Positions 10,261-22,212 of a DNA stretch of 64,000 bases are shown here, piece by piece. A program made the position numbers and the translations under genes. The stretch covers positions 5,031,501 to 5,095,500 of the forward strand of contig WPIO01000020.1 of the NCBI GenBank assembly GCA_009760855.2, written 5' to 3'. The notes under the pieces are model-generated. The model did no database searches and had not been told where the DNA came from. It worked only from the letters and a program-made list of their open reading frames with translations. The stretch is from Cristatella mucedo (Eukaryota > Bryozoa > Phylactolaemata > Cristatellidae). Numbering within the stretch: position 1 is the first letter of the stretch; the number at the start of each line of letters is the position of its first letter.

Positions 10261-10844
10261 ATAATAGTCATTATTCGAAGCTGACTTCAAGATCGCAGAT
10301 TCATGAGAGATTGATGGTTGCGTGTGTAAAGCGCACAATGATGAAGGCCTTGATTTTGTAAAATGTGAACTGCTGTCACATAAAGGAACCCTTAACTACC
10401 CGTAGCGGACAAGGAGGCGGGCCAAATAGGTTATTGGGTCTTTTCTCTATCGAATCTAGCCGTCTGTGTGCTTGAGCGTAATGTCGGCTGAAATTGTCAA
10501 ACCTGTTTTCTTCAACCGAAAATTCTTCGCCTGGCTAGACACTTTCTCATTCGTTTAAGAAGACCAGTTCCGGAACTCATCCACTGACGGATATCAGTAT
10601 TACGTTGCTTCAAGGCAAATATACAAGAATGCGAGGCACCAATTGACGAAAAACAAAGCTGAGCAACATACCGTCATAGTCATCTGTACCAGTACTGCAT
10701 CTTTTCCCTAGTCTTCTGCTTCCAGATGCTACTGCTGCATGTGCAAGGTATAACGTGACATTTCTATTCCGAGTGGTCGTTTCATCATGGCTCAGCGTCG
10801 CTAGGATGGCCCTCTGTCCTCTTCCAAGCTAGAGATTCACTAGC

Positions 10845-11045
10845 TACTTAATTGGACGGCCGGTGCAGATGATTTCCTGCATCTTAAGAAGCCTATACTC
10901 AGCACAGATGACTTTTGCAAAGTCGCGGCTTCCGTATCCACCCATTCGACAGCCAGGTTCAGCACATGACCAGTATCTGCAGTTTAGATGAGTAAACCAC
11001 ATCCTCGCTAGGTTGCTCGGGTTTTCCAAGAAACTAATCCACTGC
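10845..11045 (-). mobile_element. LINE-like relic, minus strand
   Basis: The minus strand reads GYGSRDFAKVICAEYRLL, which matches GYRSRHFAKAIHAPVYRLL at 14,620-14,700. Both lie upstream, in the minus sense, of LINE RT relics or in LINE-rich sequence, so they probably belong to one retroelement family. The assignment is tentative. Confidence 0.4.
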
Positions 11046-11097
11046 AGGCGGCTATAAGTGAGACTGCAAGGCTATTTTTAAATTATCAGAGGTTTGA

Positions 11098-11800
11098 CGG
11101 CGTGTTTCGTGTGCTAAAAGAGCTAGGATGGCTGCTGGTTGATCAAGGGATACAGAGCAAAGCTGAACCACAAGGCCGGCTATGACCATGCTCCGCCTTG
11201 CACAGCTGAACTGCTGGAATAACAATAATAATAATAATAATAGTAAACTTGATAAACCGCTCTCACAGAACTTCATCTCTCTCTAGGCGCTTTACATTTG
11301 CTGTAAAGTGAAATGCAACTCAATAGTTTCAGCCTCCTCGTGACCTCCGGTTCTGCATGAGAAAGAAATTAAATTCCTCGGCTCCCAGAGTTGGCGACAT
11401 AAGCTTAAGCTCTGCAGGTCTTAGACAGTGGAGGTCACTTCCATTACCCTTATGCAACGACAACTACTTTCCTGCCTCCCATGATTGGACATCTGTTCCA
11501 GCCGCCTTAAGCTGCTACTTCCATTTCTACTTACTTTCCATTCTATTTCCATTTTCATTTCATTCACTGCAGCTGTAAACATGTTAGACATGTACCTTGA
11601 TTGCCCTCCTGAGTCTGCTAGTCTTCACACTTTTACGTTTTTTGAGTCAGACAAAGTCTGTTGGCTACTGACTGCCTACCGAAAGCAGCTTAGACTGTGA
11701 GTTGGGTATACAAAACTCCCCTGCATAACACCTACATTGTGATTGCTGTTTTGTGAAGTTACAGACGGTGAAATATTTCATTAAATTGTACCATGTTGGC
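11098..11800 (+). mobile_element. LINE-B fragment, plus strand, split by a LINE-A insertion
   Basis: The plus strand matches the last part of the LINE-B reverse transcriptase. The piece before 11,219 corresponds to 57,420-57,530 of another copy. After the interruption it continues with PRVGDISLSSAGLRQWRSLP, LCNDNYFPASHDW and the 3' untranslated region. The break at 11,219-11,324 is filled by a minus-strand LINE-A tail. The fragment is private to block A. Confidence 0.75.
11219..11324 (-). mobile_element. LINE-A 3' end inserted in LINE-B
   Basis: Begins with an ATT-type tail (AATAATAATAATA on the plus strand). It continues with the LINE-A 3' untranslated motif around ATCTCTCTCTAGGCGCTTTA. It interrupts an otherwise continuous LINE-B match, so it is the younger of the two insertions. 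Confidence 0.75.
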
Positions 11801-12647
11801 TGCAGCTGTACACCACGTCCAGCTGTCCGTCCCTGTGAAGGTTCACTGCGCCACTGCAGAAGCAGTTAAAGCGAAACTCATTGTGTAGTACTCGTATCTC
11901 TTGGTGCACAGTAACTGTCATTTTACCCATCTCAAGAGCTCAAAGAAGCGCTGCTGCACCAACCACTGCAGCTGATTTCAGTCGCATCCGCTTCCAGCCA
12001 CAACGACTAGCAACAATGCGAAGGCAGAGTCTGGCAATGCGACTGTATCAAGGCGACAGGCCTGTCTTTTAGCCACTTGACACTTGCAGAAGCTGCAGAG
12101 CTGATCCTTATCGGCAGGATAGTATATGGATACTGCCGCTCGTCCATCTTGCAGTGACCGGGCCACTGGAAGCTATTAAAAACAAAGTCAAAGGGCATTC
12201 ATGGTTGCTGGGCTAGAACCACTGCACGATCGGTGAATACAAACAGTTGCATCGTGGTTTTCAGAGGACGCGAGAGTTCTAGCAAGAATAAATTATTACT
12301 TCCTCTGTTGAGCATGCATTGCCAATAATGAAAAACACAAGTGGATGACTTCTGCAAGCCTCCCCTGATCAGAATAAAACTTCTTGACAGCACTGCAATC
12401 GCTATACAGTTCAGTCCTGACAGAGACAGTCCTGCTCAACGTCGCCAGGCACTCGTTCGTACCCGTCAGTCAGAGCGCGCGGGAGCTATGGTTTGCCGCT
12501 CGCTCATGCAAATGAGTGCTAAGCATCAGAGGTCTACTGAGTATATCTCGAGCTCAAGAGATATAGCTTTACCCTAATACTCACTACCACTAATTAAATC
12601 TCAGAATACGAGCAAGCTCGGATTTAGGTGGATGAGATGCAGCATGC
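11801..12647. other. No gene seen
   Basis: Private to block A, between the nested LINEs and the telomere-like tract. Several short open frames overlap on both strands, but none resembles a known protein. Confidence 0.5.
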
Positions 12648-12741
12648 CTTAAACCCAATAACCTAAACCGTAAACCCTAGGCACTAACAACCTAAACCAT
12701 AAGCCCTAAACCCTAAACCATAAACACTAAAACCCTAAACC
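12648..12741. repeat. Interstitial telomere-like repeat (CCCTAAA type, degenerate)
   Basis: About 13 imperfect seven-base units of the form CCCTAAA, including two perfect neighbours near 12,704-12,718. The unit is the TTTAGGG type rather than the usual animal TTAGGG. The tract is private to block A and has no subtelomeric genes around it. Confidence 0.65.
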
Positions 12742-12787
12742 TCACTTTCCTGCAATCCTTTAATCGTTCAAAGGCAGAATATCAATC

Positions 12788-12850
12788 GGATTAGCTCAAT
12801 TGGAAGTGCACTGCACGACAAAGCACCAGGGGTTGAGATTGTATCTCGCT
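12788..12850 (+). repeat. tRNA-like element, block A
   Basis: TTAGCTCAATTGGAAGTGC resembles the D arm and A box of a tRNA, and GGTTGAGATTG resembles a B box. The anticodon arm does not pair properly. The equivalent in block B lies at 25,959-26,020, so this is an old SINE head or tRNA pseudogene that predates the duplication. Confidence 0.5.
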
Positions 12851-14044
12851 TACACTGTCAGTTTTCTCTTTTGCTCTCTCTTTATAGGCTTAACAATTTA
12901 ATAAAGTTTGCTCCATGACACTCAAGTTTTTTATGCATATTAAAAAGAACTATCTTTAAAATGCAACAGCATAATTGTATGCCGATTGAGCTCGTTAATT
13001 GTCCGACGATGCGTGGTAATATACGGCAACAGCTTGGCTTGAAGCAACAATCCTTGATAATCAGTGGCAAAGCAACTGCAAAGTAGCTGCCCAGCTCAAA
13101 TTGTTTTTCGATGAATCATTTCACTGCGTTCAAAGTGGAACCGTGATGTTTTATATCTTTATTTGCCTATTTACTTATTGCCGACGATGCAGGCCAATTG
13201 CCAGCAATGCTCTGCACTAATAAAGCATTTCGAGAAAAATTGGTCAATCGGCTTCCCAAAAATGCAAACTCTTATTTCACATTCAGTCTAACCAAGTGTG
13301 GACTTAATTTGAATCCATTCTGAGCATTCAATTAATGTGAATGCATGGCATTGCCCGGCTATGGCCCGAGGAGATATTCTAAATGAAAACTGTCCGGAAT
13401 AGATGGACCTACAGTTGCTAAAATAAACTTCAATTTTTTTGCTAAATGCAGCTTACTACATTAAAAGTGCAGCCACATCCTTTTAACCAACTGAAACGTA
13501 CAGTCGAGAGCAATGTATTGGTATGAACGACAGTGGCCAGCTTTATACCACAATCACGTATAAGTTTATTAAAAATCGCTCAAACTGTCGTTTTGCCCGT
13601 TAAATTGTGGGCTATGCATGGAAATTGACTGTAACTGCCAGAGAAAATATGGAAATCTGTGATTGTCTGTTCACTAAAACTAAAAACAAATATCGTGGGA
13701 GAAGATCCCACTTTCCCTGCGTATTACAGTTTAGTAATACGTATTTAGTATTCCATATTTTATTATGAGTGTGAAAAGTGCAACCAAATCTCATTAACCG
13801 AACGGGAACGAGCGCTTACAGGCAACGCACAGCTAATAACCGCAACGGCCTGGTATATATAACAGTCCACTAAAAAAGATTAAGTGCTGCTTGGTAACGC
13901 TCCCATTTATAATTTGTGTTCCAGTATACTTTATTTTTGGTCCATTCCTTAAATGTAGTCGCTACTGCTAGCTCTCAGTCACTGATTGAAATCAATGGTA
14001 ATCACACAGGCCAATACGTAAAATATAATGCTATCAGTCTCAAC
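12851..14044. other. Duplicated non-coding region with a second conserved TATA-like site
   Basis: Aligns with 26,021-27,519 in block B. No exon was recognised. TATATATAA at 13,854-13,862 aligns with TATATAA at 27,234-27,240. Confidence 0.5.
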
Positions 14045-14720
14045 TCAAATGTGCATAGGCTGTGCAGAGGTTAAGTACACATAAGTTATTATATTGCAAT
14101 TTTTCAAGTGCGACGTTATACCTAATGTAATACTAATATTGCGATAAGGCCTGGTCGTTGCCGTCGTTTGCCACCAGGTCCTTACGAGTGTAGGTAAACG
14201 ACTAGATTCACAAAAGCAGATTGCACGACGCTTAGCCTGGTGAGGAAGTAGATGTGAAAAGTAGGGTGGAGCCAAAAATGAAGGACATTAAAAGCGAGTA
14301 ACAGAACCCTGAAGTCGAGGTGCTGTAGAACTGGGAGCCACGGCAAGCAGTGGTGAGATGTGGCAGCTCTCACGCTCAAGACAAACAAGCATAGCTGCCA
14401 CATTTTGCACTAACTGTAAGCGCTTTAGTGCACTGGCCGGTATACCTGCAATTACTCATATATTGTTTGAGGTAATGAGTTCCTGTCTCGGTGTGATACA
14501 GGTTCTCTTTACCTTAAGTAATGTGTGATACGTCAGCAATACATGCAGCAAGGTAGTGGAATGATTTTGACGTACTAGTGACAGAGCAGAATCGAAGCAA
14601 ACGTACGTTCGAGGCTGCTGCAGATGATGACCCGCGTCTGAAAGAAGCCTATACACAGGAGCATGGATGGCTTTCGCGAAGTGCCTGCTCCTGTATCCGT
14701 GACATAAATAAATAAGCAAT
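14045..14720 (-). mobile_element. Old LINE RT relic, minus strand (block A)
   Basis: The minus strand carries broken pieces of an L2/CR1-type RT C-terminus: LPVLQHLDFRVLLL, APPYFSHLLPHQAKRR, CESSRLPTLVRTWW. The region 14,450-14,700 adds GYRSRHFAKAIH. The RT part is shared with 27,520-27,915 in block B and is therefore older than the duplication. Homology to block B ends inside this relic near 14,510. Confidence 0.65.
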
Positions 14721-14778
14721 AATTTAAGGCACCTTTAATTATAATGTGGGCGACCACCACACTCTTTTTGGTGACCTG

Positions 14779-14945
14779 TGATAGCAAACTAGCTAAGGCG
14801 GTTGTTATTCGTGACCCACTTCCCGAGGTCGTGAGTTCGAATCTGGCAAAGGGCGATTCTTTATTGCCTCTCTAAGTGGTGGGTGATAGCCATTAAAGCT
14901 CTTCTGGTCTTTACAAAAGTAGCTGTTGGATCAGCTAGTAATATC
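14779..14945 (+). mobile_element. SINE-T copy 1
   Basis: tRNA-derived head with CTAAGGCGGTTG, then GAGTTCGAATCTGG as B box. A body shared with 42,717-42,900 follows (TTTATTGCCTCT, TGATAGCCATTAAAGCTCTT, GCTGTTGGATCAGCTAG). Confidence 0.75.
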
Positions 14946-15577
14946 ATTATGATTACATGTTAAAATGCTCTACCTCGGCTACCAGCGGTCCGGTTAAAAT
15001 GCAAATGTCAATCTTCATAGCCTCTATGAGTCGGTTGAAGGTTCAGGAAAGATTGCGGCAAGAAAAACCAGCTAGAGTCATGAGAACCACTAAACCTAGC
15101 ACAGTGCCGTCTTCCGGCTCGATTCAGCAAGCACGACGACATCTGGAGGCAGCAAGCTTGGTCAACCCTGCCTCATGCACTACGGATCGTAAGCAGCCAC
15201 ATGTCCGATGACAAATTTCTTTTAAAGGTGAAGAGAGTGGACTTGTCCATTTTGAGCTGGAGAGCTGAACTCCGATTAAGAACTGTGATCTTAGCCACTG
15301 AATTAAAGCCCTTATGGATTGGCCGCAATAAGTCAAGCGTTATGAGCACCTAGGCGTTATAATGTACGATCCTGATTATTGTCTGCCTTCCGACGTGACC
15401 ACCTTATAAAGCTTTTGCCTGACCGCAGTTGCTCTCTTGGAACTACCATCAGCAGGTCGGTGAGTCTAGTAGAGTAGACCGAATGTCTCCAGAGTGAATC
15501 AGAAGTCAAATATAGGCTATTGTGGTACTTAAAGTACTAAGGTGTTGTTTCTAGCTCTGTTTGCAACAATTCGATGA
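14946..15577. other. No gene seen
   Basis: Short unique stretch between two SINE-T copies. No homology to block B was noticed. Confidence 0.45.
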
Positions 15578-15700
15578 GCCATGATGGTACACTAGGTAAG
15601 GTGGTTGCTTTACACGACCTCGGTCCTGAGGCTGTGGGTTTGAATCATGAGGTTAGCGATAGTTTATCGCCTCTGAGTGGTGGCTTTTTTAATGTAACGT
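15578..15700 (+). mobile_element. SINE-T copy 2
   Basis: GTACACTAGGTAAGGTGGTTGC, then CACGACCTCGGTCCTGAG, B box GGTTTGAATCA and TTTATCGCCTCTGAGTGGTG. The 3' body is shortened or diverged compared with the copy at 42,717. Confidence 0.7.
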
Positions 15701-17585
15701 GATTGAGTAAGTTGCCTGATTCATGACGTGAATGGATTGATGCTAGGCTATCAAATTATTTTAGTTAACTGTTCTAGCTTGTGGTTAGACGTTTGAAAGA
15801 GTACTCCCAGGCCGGATAATGCAGGTGAATGATTTCCATCGTCAGCAGTCTTAAAGCAAAAGAAATTAATTGCTAGTGAATTTCCCTTAAAGGTGTAAAA
15901 TGTAGATAAAGGCTGGTACTTGTTACAGAGTTTCTACGAGATATCTTGGAGCAAGCCTGTTGTGGTCCTCGTTCAGCAACGCCAAGAATTTCTCTATTTA
16001 ACTTCGTGAACCAGAGATAGAGGCTGTTTTCAGTAAATAACTCAGCTAATCTCTTAAACTGCAGCAAGCACCGGTTCGTCTTCTATTTGCACTACTTCAT
16101 ACAAGCTTGGTCTTTTTTGACGACCAAGCTAAATTTGGCAAGCCTAGACCAAAAGAAGGAGTCAGTAAGGCGCCTACGAGCTAGCAGCATCGCCAAATAG
16201 AGGACAAAAGTCTTCCATTTTAGTGGCTGTATGGTGTTCCACGAGTAAGAGTTTGGTTCAATAACAAACTGTATCAATTTAATCGGTGTAAATTCAGAGA
16301 AGATTTGTTGCTGCTGATCGAGAAAAAATGATTTCGCAGTCAAGTTTAATTGCCATTAAGTCATTCTTACTTGAATATTTTTGATAATTCATGTATCTTT
16401 ACGTATTTCCAAAGGCTGCATGGCAAACACGACATAGTTTGATTGAGCTAAGCAAACCTCCCAATAGCAACAGTCATAAACCCTGTGCGGCTTTGTGATA
16501 TGCAGACTAATCCATTTTGCGTACTTAGCCATTTCTAGTGTAACTATTATAAGTTTCACAGTGGCAGCCTAATCAAACCATACAAGTAAAATGATTTGGG
16601 AGAGCGGGAAATTTTACTCTGACGGAAAAAGGGAGTTTGAAAATACTCATGACTGCTTTTTGTCTATCACTTCATCTGAGACTGATATGCAATCCACAGA
16701 GACTGAGTTGGCATCTTAAGATATGAAATTGAATCATCGGAAGCGGAAGTTTACTTTAAGTGTGCAATCAATTGAAATCAACGATTGATCCTATACGTTA
16801 TTTTACTGGATTCGTCTTCGTTGACGGATAAGTATTTGTAATCCACAAATCTTAGGATCCCACTAAAAGCATAGAGTCCAGAGTATATCTGATGTGTTCT
16901 AAGTCACAAAACACGGTCATATTACTTTTATTTCCCATTGCCTTTTAATCTACAAACTGAAGATACCCTTCCGATTAAAATGGTTACTTTTACGCCACTG
17001 ATATTATTCTGCATTCCAAAATGTCACAATGTTTAGTGAGGTTCTCATTTTTTGAGGTAAGAAGCTGAACCGGTAATACAAATTCTGTCAATATAAAATA
17101 AAGATTCAAATGTCAATGAAAATTCTGTCAAACAGAGAAGAAATCTGTTAGCTTGGAATCATTTTATTTAGCCTTTTAAAGTATATTCATTGCTAATTAA
17201 TTTAAAATTAAGGACACTTATAAGCTGATTTTAAGCAAGGCCTGTAGCGAAAATGTGAAAATCTAATTGTTATTCAGCTCGTTCTTAAAGTGCGAGTATG
17301 AGGAACTAAAGGGATACAAAACGAGACAGGCAGAGCAGCAGACGACGCCAATGCAAAGTGCCCTTGCTGACGGGATACTGTCGACGTCATTTTCAGCAGA
17401 AAAAGCTCACGTGACTTAAGTAACATTAGATAACATTCTTATCAATACTATTAAAAAATCCTTAAGCAGAAATGCAAACATAAACTGTTAAAACTATTCG
17501 AAAGGTAGGATCTAATGTGCCGCCTGATAGCAAACAAAGAAGGACGGCTGTCGTGTAGACTTGACGCTTGTCATTCTTCTCCACA
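15701..17585. other. Upstream region of gene copy B; no gene seen
   Basis: No repeat family or coding exon was recognised. The last 250 bases before the inferred start exon hold a GACGTCAT element near 17,386 and CACGTG near 17,409, which match CRE-like and E-box sites. Such short matches are common by chance. Confidence 0.4.
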
Positions 17586-17641
17586 GCTCAAATCCTCTCA
17601 CTGTTGACTTCGGCGTACACTGAACAACTTAAGAATGGCTG
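17586..17641 (+). other. Candidate first coding exon of gene copy B
   Basis: A 56-base segment is bounded by a TTCTTCTCCACAG acceptor-like site and a strong GTAAGT donor at 17,642-17,647. It contains ATG at 17,635 with A at -3 and G at +4, and the donor cuts after ATG GCT G. This leaves phase 1, exactly what the exon starting at 20,250 needs. If the acceptor-like site is not used, this is simply the first exon with its 5' leader. Confidence 0.5.
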
Positions 17642-20600
17642 GTAAGTTCTTTTTCAGACGTGTTATGATAAGAGCTAGTTGGGTATATAAGCTTTCGCAT
17701 TGCAAACGCCGCGTAAATTTAATACAGTGCCGTGCAATACTATGCATTTCTTTTTTTTGTAACAAGCAAGACATGGGAACGAAGCACACGTTAGGATGAA
17801 ATGCTTTCTCTAGGGCATTCAAAGCACCCGTTTAATATAAAAGCTTTAGGTTGAACATAACGGGAATAAAGTAGCTGCGCTGAAAGTGTTACAAATTCAC
17901 ACATTATAGCTCCGACTGAGCTAACTAACTAGTGTCTTTCTTAAACTCCTAGAGCGGCTTTTCAAAATTTCAAACAAAATTTAAGGAACAAAATTAGGCA
18001 ATTTTAATTAAAAATAATAGGGACATATGTATATTTAGGCTTCGCAAAAGGAAATTAAGTGGTAACTTTAGCATTGTGGTTGCGACAGATAAGCAGGATA
18101 TCTACTGTGCCCGCGTCCCAAATTTGAAAAGCGAGCTTGTCATGATAAAATCGCTGCAACCCCTCGAGAAGCAGGCAGGTGGTTGCCGCCAATTCATCGT
18201 TTACCAATGGAATGATTTGTTTCAGCTGACCTCGGCGGACAGCAAGAATTTTAAGTGCTGGGTAGTGATGCTTGACTTCGGCTTCGGCTGCTGTTAAGTT
18301 TTTAGCTCAGCTTCTTTGTTTTGTATCCAGGCCTGAAAAAAGCCAGTGGTTCTTTAAAGCAGCCTCTTGACCGTACTTTTAGCCTTCCGTGCTAAGGAAT
18401 ACTTAAAAATAGTCAATTGTTCCGAAGCTACTAGAGCTGCAGCTTTCGTCTGCTGCTATTAAAAGTTATAAGGGCGACTAGCCGCTGTCCCAATCACCCG
18501 CCTTGGTTTGTTGCGAGCTTGTTCTTGTTTTTTCTTAAAGTTGATCATAGCTTGCCTTGTTCATACGCTTGTATTTATGAAGAAAACTTTAAAATCTGTC
18601 CGCTATATCATTTCGCTGAACTCAAAGCTGACATACTATAATGAGTATGTAAGTTATCTCTAGATAGCTTATTTTGCCTTGATGCACTTTCGATTTAGTA
18701 TAGGGAGCAACAATAAATTTGCTAATTAGCGCGTCCACTGTTCATAACTTTGAATTTACACTGACGAGGAACGTATTGCATTTAGTGGACATCCTTTGCG
18801 AACGTCTGCATCTTCTTTCAGGATAGATTGGACTTGAGACAAGGAAGCTGCAGACAAAGAAAGCGTAAGAATGAACCCACAAGGATGAATTTAGTAATTC
18901 AAAGCCCCAGTCTTCTTGAGCTCTTCTTAACTTTTGCCGTAATATAAATCAGCCCAATCTATTATGAAGCTTCTAAATTGCTAGACTAGCAGCATCGTTT
19001 TATTTAGCACTCCTTCAATTTAAAAGGTATTGTAAGCCCAGACATGTCCTCTAGAGAGGTGTTTTTATTGAACGTACAGTTTAGCTCAATAAATCGCAGG
19101 AGATATATAAATGGCTTAAGACTAGTGCAGTCATGGCAAACGTCCGAAATTCACACTTTAGTGACGTGCTACATTGAATTGCTCAACTCTACACCTGAAG
19201 GCTAATTTCAATCAGACAAAACAACCTGGTCTCATCACAGTTGCTTGCCAGAAAATCTGCTACTCTTCCCAGTTTCAATGCTCCTTTTGATTGTAATAAT
19301 TTGTATTCAAATACTTTTCTAGCTGTATTTGCTCCTCTTAAGTTATCTTTGTCAGCTTCAACTTGACTTATATAATTGAAATACTTGCCGTTGGGACTTA
19401 TGAACATACAATCTACTTGTCTAATACTAGTTTAATACTATTTCTTTTATCATGCGTTCCATCCTAGGCCACCAAAATTTTTCAGTGGTTTTATATCTGA
19501 ATTAAAGAGCTAACACACAGTAGTTTCTCACAGCACTTAGACATGCACTGCTGAGTGATCCATATTTTGCATGAAAGTGCTGAAATCAATTTGACCACCC
19601 ATATATATCCACCAAAATGCTTTAGAGCTGAGTATTTTAAAAGAAAGCTTTCAATTTTGTGTGTCTTTAGTACAGCCTACAGAAGTATTTTGCAGCTGCC
19701 TAATAATAACCGAATCTAAGAATACTTAGGAGTTGATGGTAAATATTTATTGAGCTTAATGCGCATGCAAAATATTCCCGACTGCAAAGGTTCCTCATGG
19801 TTCAGCTCACAGATTGCTTTGAGCTGTCAGTAGAGGCTAGCAATCTGGTAAAAAGCCTAAATGTGTGCCTCATATTGATGGCCAACTTTTTGAACTCAAT
19901 CCATCGCTTATGAGCAGCCAGACACATTATACTAAGAGTAAAATTGAGTTAAGTCAAGTAGCATCATTTTTAGAGCAGTTACGTATGTTGGCAACGTAGG
20001 CAATTGTTCGGAAAACAGTTTGAAACGATGAAAGCCATAGGTCTGAATGAGCCTTAGCAACATTATCGCTTTCATAAATTAATCTTGAACTTGTATCAAG
20101 CCAATTGATCAGACTGATCATATCATTATCGTCTCAATCGTAGCTGGCTAAAAACTTCTATTTTCACAAGCTCGTAAAATTTGCCTAAAATACTAAGGTG
20201 AGGTGTACATTTTAGAGTGAAAACTATCCGCAAAACTCTTCTCTTCCAGCTCTGAATATCACAGACGTTCGGCTAGGAAGAGCATCCAATGCGAATACGG
20301 TGAAATCGTCGGCTACTGTATTTCCATTTGAGTGCTGTGATTTTGCATTACTGAGCCACGAAGTCGTTGCATTTGCTTGCGGCTACAAAGGTGTGCAACT
20401 TTTCACCATCAGCGGAGTAGAGCTGTCAAAATGGAAGCCACCGAAAGTGGACTGGACGTATATTGTCAGAGCTGTTTTGAAGGATGGCTCAGATAGTTCC
20501 CGTATCGTCATAGCGATGTGGGACGCAAGTGCAATCGTCGTCCTTGATCCAGCAAATAGTCAGCCGGCTGGTGTCTGGAACGAATACCGCCGTCATGACC

Positions 20601-21157
20601 TAGGTGGTGAAGCTGTCGAGAGTTTGGCTTGCTACGGCGATCTCATCGTCTTTGCTTGCTGCAAGAAGGACCAGATGGGTCACAACAAGGAGTTGTTTCC
20701 GCAACATCCTAGGAGCCTGGTTTTACTTAAAGATGTCGAGCATTTCAGGATTGACCTCGGCATAGGACGTGTGGGTGGACTAGCAATCGATGCAGAATTA
20801 ATAGTCATGGTGACGAGAGCTGAACCCAGATTTTTCGTTACTGCTTTCAACCACAGTGGCGTTACATTGTGGAAACGAGATTACCTTTACCAAATATCCG
20901 ACGTTTGCTTTTCAGTAGACGGGTCAGCTTTGTATCTTTCTAACTATGATATGAAAATGGTGATGGAAATTAGCCGCACTGGTAAAGGTGAATTCAAAGT
21001 TCTTCTCAAATCACAAGGTTACTTGGAGAATCAACGTCCGGTAGGAGTTTCAACTTGCCACTACAACAACAAACTAGCATTCGCTGTTCTGTATCACGAT
21101 AATGTTACAAATCCAGGTGCTGCAAAATCAGTAGTATTATTTGTAGGTATACAATAG
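17635..21157 (+). CDS. Beta-propeller-like protein, copy B (two-exon model)
   Basis: Model: 17,635-17,641 joined to 20,250-21,157, with an intron of about 2.6 kb. This gives 304 residues and keeps frame exactly. The large exon is the best coding evidence. It runs from a TTCTCTTCCAG acceptor to TAG and aligns end to end with copy A at roughly 73% identity. The only gap is one codon near the N-terminus. Visible blocks are KWKPPKVDWTY (about 63-73), CYGDLIVFACCKKDQM, TAFNHSGVTLWKRD and SDVCFSVDGSALYLSNYDMK (from about 219). The last resembles one blade of an NHL-type propeller. No transmembrane segment or signal peptide is seen. The function is unknown. Stand-alone propellers of this size usually bind a protein partner. 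The small first exon is inferred from splice signals. The large exon is secure. Confidence 0.7.
18046..20249 (+). other. Inferred intron of gene copy B
   Basis: Lies between the GTAAGT donor at 17,642 and the acceptor at 20,248-20,249. It aligns with 1,738-3,624 with many indels. The frame-keeping segment at 18,121-18,258 is the only coding-like part and could be a skipped exon or an old repeat. Confidence 0.5.
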
Positions 21158-21939
21158 GGGACTGAAAAAACTTCTCCGTTGTCACTTGTACAAATAACAT
21201 TTTCATAATACTTGGTAGCGTTGTTAAGTGATTGGCTTTTGCATCGATCGCAATGGCTAAACACTGAAGTGCAACTTTAAATGCACCACTTCACCTATAT
21301 CTGGCTCACCGAACTCTGCAATGCCAGCCACGAGTGCTCGTCTTAAACACACGTGATGGCTTCAGGTAAACGCCACACTGAGCTCAGTTAAGGAAGTCCT
21401 GTGCTCAACTAAAACTGCAATGACTATAACGATGCGACCATGGACGGTTGCCTGTCTCAGGCACTCAGTATGCAAGCGTGTGTGCTACTAAATCTCTTCT
21501 CAGTAAATCCCTTTGCTCGCCACAAACTTTCAATTTAATTTATCATGGCCTAAAATCTGTTTTCTAGTGAACACGATCCGAAATGGCGTCTTAGTTATCC
21601 CCTTTGGTAGACGTAAATCATCAATTTAACTTTTCTACATGGAATATATTTATCTTTCAGGAAGGTAATATTGCATCTAGGATAAGAAACTCTACGGTAA
21701 AGCATCCGAACCTTACTACTAATCCACTGGTAGTTCAACACCGGTCCAATCGAGTACCAATCCCTTTGTAGCCGCAAGTCAGAATTAAGTGCAAGGTTAA
21801 TGATGTCAGTTTTATATCACGTTAAAAAAAGAGGATAATGAATTCCTAATTAGGAGTATAACTTTTTCGCACCTGCACGTGATTTAAGTGTTATGCCCCA
21901 TGGTGACGTCTCACTAGGTGAACGCAAAATATTTGCAGT
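21158..21939. other. Duplicated 3' flank of gene copy B
   Basis: Aligns with 4,545-5,275. The poly(A) hexamer of copy A is changed to AATAAC near 21,192, and no other perfect AATAAA stands close to the stop. No gene is seen. Confidence 0.55.
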
Positions 21940-22190
21940 AAACCGTAAAGGTGGCCGTAAGCAGGCGACAAGCTATAAAATTAGTTGTTAGGAAAACAGT
22001 AACAACGACTTTTCGCATGCACTGGCACGGGCTGGAGATTATCCGCTTAGAGCCACTCTGCTAGCTAGCTCCACCACAGGCCGACTGTTCTGGCTCGGTC
22101 TGCTCGGAGCGGCTAGGCGCCGGACGGCATTTCGCTGTTGCACTCGGCTGAGACTTTTAGATTTTAGCTTTTAGCAGCCAGATACCATAG
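21940..22190 (+). repeat. Interspersed repeat R, copy 2
   Basis: Matches the second half of copies 1 and 3, with the GGGCTGGAGATTAT core, the GCTCGGTCTGCTCGGA stretch and the TTTTAGCTTTTAGCAG end. It stands immediately after the gene B flank, where block A has the Gypsy-type relic instead. Confidence 0.65.
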
Positions 22191-22212
22191 CGAAACCTTA
22201 GTAAAATTAGGG

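Larger units (their letters stand above)
1..14510 (+). repeat. Segmental duplication block A (direct tandem copy of 17,948-27,915)
   Basis: Long stretches match block B in the same order and orientation. The pairs are 1-105 with 17,948-18,036, 1,738-5,275 with 18,046-21,905, 7,880-10,310 with 23,655-25,695, and 12,770-14,510 with 25,935-27,915. The match includes an exon, a TATA region, a tRNA-like element and old LINE relics, so all of these predate the duplication. Sequence found only in A lies at about 106-1,737, 5,276-7,870, 8,950-9,590 and 10,310-12,765, and most of it is transposon-derived. The left end of the block is cut by the window. Confidence 0.85.
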
